Positions 62,393 through 64,000 of a stretch of DNA of 64,000 nt are shown in pieces. Source of the stretch: Paenibacillus rigui. Lineage in GTDB: Bacteria > Bacillota > Bacilli > Paenibacillales > NBRC-103111. The position numbers and the translations under genes are program-made. The stretch lies in assembly GCF_002234615.1 (NCBI RefSeq), contig NZ_NMQW01000002.1, positions 1 through 64,000 of the forward strand. The letters are read 5' to 3'. Positions within the stretch are counted from its first letter, which is position 1; the number at the start of each line of letters is the position of its first letter. The notes under the pieces are model-generated. The model had not been told where the DNA came from, did not search any database, and saw only the letters and a list, made by a program, of their open reading frames with translations.

Positions 62393-62607
62393 AACGGCGT
62401 CTTCGTCTTTTGTCTCAGCATGACCGAGACGAAATATTTTCTCGCATCCGCCGTTTCCAAACGAAGCGTCACCCGCTCTCCGCCGGGATGCTCCAGCGTA
62501 AGCAGAGTGCCGGTCAGATCCTCTTGAACTGCTGTGATGCGGAACTGCTGTGCGGCGTAAGCATCCAGCTTTTCTTTCTCCGCTTGAAATTGCTGATAGG
62601 CTGACAT
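62389..62607 (-). CDS. Small protein co-transcribed with the hydantoinase gene
   Basis: The 72-residue protein is acidic in its first half with a beta-rich second half (RITAVQEDLTGTLLTLEHPGGERVTLRLETADARKYFVSV). I recognise no family. ATG 62607 has AGGAGG 8 nt upstream, 19 nt after the hydantoinase stop, so it is translated from the same message. The reading frame extends further to 62679 but without a ribosome site there. Its 3' end overlaps the convergent PucR stop by 4 bp. It may be an auxiliary or folding factor; unproven. Confidence 0.6.
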   Translation of the reverse strand: MSAYQQFQAEKEKLDAYAAQQFRITAVQEDLTGTLLTLEHPGGERVTLRLETADARKYFVSVMLRQKTKTPF

Positions 62608-62626
62608 GTGCTGCACCTCCTGTCTG

Positions 62627-64000
62627 CTAGAGCTGGACGGCATCCTCGCCGGGGAGCAAACCGCCGGACCCTGCGGCATAGGTTCCTCTTTTCAAATACC
62701 GGCCGGCTCCCGGACGTCCGACGAACTGCTTGTCACGAACAATAAACTCCCCCCTGGACAACACGCTGACAGGCTCCCCGGTGACGGACATCCCCTCAAA
62801 GGGGTTATAATCTACATTCATATGATGAGTGTCGATGGAAAGCGTACGCTTCGCCAACGGATCGAACAAGACGAGGTCGGCGTCGCTGCCTACGGCAATC
62901 GTCCCTTTTTGCGGAAAAAGACCGAACAGCTTCGCCGCCCGTGTCGATACGAGCTCCACGAATTGATTCAGCGAGATTCGCCCTTTCGTTACACCTTCCG
63001 AATACAGGATGGTGAACCGATCCTCAATGCTCGGTCCGCCGTTCGGGATTTTACTGAAGTCTCCGCGCCCCAGCTCCTTCTGACCTCTAAAATTAAACGA
63101 GCACTGATCGGAGCCGATTGTCTGAAGCTGCCCGTTCTTCAGTGCATTCCACAGCACCTCTTGGTGAAACCTTTCACGGAGCGGCGGAGACCACACATAT
63201 TTGGCTCCCTCGAAATCAGGCAGCTCCAGGCTGGATTGGTCCAATACGAGGTATTGCGGACACGTCTCTCCCCATACATCGAAGCCCATTTGCCGAGCCT
63301 CCGCAATTTGCTGCACGGCTTCCGCACAGGTTACATGCACCACATAAAGTCTCGCATTGTTGGCAAGCGCCGCGAGCTTCGCCGCTCTTCCTGTGGCTTC
63401 CCCCTCGATCTCGGACGGCCGCGTCAACGCATGGTAGATCGGGTCGGTATTGCCTTCCGCCAGCGCTTTGCGGACCAAATAATCAATGACATCGCCGTTC
63501 TCTGCGTGAACCATGACCAAGGCTCCGAGCTCCTTGGCGGCGAGCAGCGTTCTGAACAAAGTACCGTCGTCGGCTTGAAATACATTCTTGTAAGCCATGA
63601 ACACCTTCAGCGACGTGATGCCCTCTTCGACTATGATCCGAGGCAGCTCGGCCAGCACCTCTTCATTCATCTCGCCGATCATCAGATGAAAGCCGTAATC
63701 GATTACCGCTTTGCCCTTCGCTTTCTCATGCCACGTCCGAATCGATTGACGGAGCGGAACCCCTTTTTGCGTCAAACAAAAATCAATGACTGTCGTCGTG
63801 CCGCCAAAGGCCGCCGCCATCGTTCCGGTCTCGAAATCATCCGCCGTCACCGTACCTCCGAATGGCATATCCAGATGTGTGTGCGGGTCTACTCCGCCGG
63901 GAAAGACGAGGTACCCCTCCGCTTCAATCATTTCCGCATCTCCTTCCTCAAGCCCCCGGCCGATTGCCTGGATGATGCCGTCCTCGATGAGCACATTCGC
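62627..64000 (-). CDS. D-hydantoinase/dihydropyrimidinase, 5' end outside the window
   Basis: At least 456 residues are visible; the true start lies beyond 64000, because the frame stays open to the edge and the usual MKKLIKNGTVVT-like first strand is missing. Metal-centre residues are complete: GGVDPHTHLD (two His), carbamylated Lys in TSLKVFMAYKN, His in VHAENGD, His in YVVHVTCAEA, and Asp in GSDQCSFN. It hydrolyses dihydropyrimidine or 5-substituted hydantoin rings. The 72-residue companion follows. Context with PucR suggests nucleobase or hydantoin catabolism. Confidence 0.9.
   Translation of the reverse strand, partial: ANVLIEDGIIQAIGRGLEEGDAEMIEAEGYLVFPGGVDPHTHLDMPFGGTVTADDFETGTMAAAFGGTTTVIDFCLTQKGVPLRQSIRTWHEKAKGKAVIDYGFHLMIGEMNEEVLAELPRIIVEEGITSLKVFMAYKNVFQADDGTLFRTLLAAKELGALVMVHAENGDVIDYLVRKALAEGNTDPIYHALTRPSEIEGEATGRAAKLAALANNARLYVVHVTCAEAVQQIAEARQMGFDVWGETCPQYLVLDQSSLELPDFEGAKYVWSPPLRERFHQEVLWNALKNGQLQTIGSDQCSFNFRGQKELGRGDFSKIPNGGPSIEDRFTILYSEGVTKGRISLNQFVELVSTRAAKLFGLFPQKGTIAVGSDADLVLFDPLAKRTLSIDTHHMNVDYNPFEGMSVTGEPVSVLSRGEFIVRDKQFVGRPGAGRYLKRGTYAAGSGGLLPGEDAVQL

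Noticed and set aside
1-64000. tRNA, rRNA, CRISPR, IS or prophage genes
   Set aside because: I looked for CCA-ending cloverleaf patterns, spaced direct repeats, transposase motifs and phage structural genes and saw none; a tRNAscan-SE or ISfinder run could refute this.

Overview
The window reads as a chromosomal stretch of an endospore-forming, low-to-moderate GC Bacillota, most like Paenibacillus. The grounds are two complete gerA/B/C-type germinant-receptor operons, an MreB paralogue, YesM/YesN two-component genes beside an ABC sugar importer that lacks its own ATPase, a secreted protein with copper-amine-oxidase-like stalk repeats, strong GGAGG ribosome sites and many TTG starts. I saw no rRNA, tRNA, CRISPR array, transposase or phage gene. 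The species name is inference.

Left part (1-9.5 kb): a 172-bp imperfect inverted repeat, a decayed VOC-protein fragment, a YoaK-type membrane protein, an MreB-like gene, a VOC protein, an MFS exporter, a noncoding stretch with a small membrane-protein gene interrupted by an in-frame TAG, then germination operon 1 (gerA-gerC-2TM-gerB, minus strand). 9.5-20.8 kb: a receptor kinase carrying two kinase modules with its overlapping REC-BTAD regulator, a CheY, a sugar-type MFS transporter, GNAT, BrkB/YihY protein, stalk-repeat exoprotein, SDR dehydrogenase and lipoate-protein ligase. 20.8-27.9 kb: a YCF48-like lipoprotein, germination operon 2 (gerA-gerB-gerC-2TM) and an oligogalacturonate lyase.

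28-38.3 kb: MATE exporter behind a tandem-repeat promoter, a CBO0543-type membrane protein, a three-gene ABC-2 exporter, Dabb, YdeI/OmdA, SPFH, ArsB-like, DJ-1/PfpI and YjjG-like proteins, mostly single genes with their own terminators. 38.4-48.8 kb: an orphan secreted protein, a propeller glycosidase with an Old Yellow Enzyme, GNAT, an atypical lactate-dehydrogenase-like protein, a membrane pseudokinase with a PASTA domain, and a FadR-type regulator divergent from glcDF. Three copies of a dispersed intergenic element with pseudoknot-like complementarity lie here.

48.9-58 kb: an alpha-xyloside/glucan oligosaccharide locus on the minus strand, read binding protein, two permeases, GH31 glycosidase, YesM sensor, YesN regulator. 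58-64 kb: a GntR/FCD regulator with ilvD and a promoter overlapped by a palindrome, a PucR regulator, and the 3' part of a hydantoinase/dihydropyrimidinase gene, truncated by the window end, with a 72-codon companion.

The most interesting items are the dispersed structured element, the PASTA pseudokinase, the two-kinase receptor with its BTAD partner, the amber-split small membrane gene, and the two differently ordered germinant-receptor operons that each carry a small two-helix subunit. I do not claim a wholly new defence or mobile system here.
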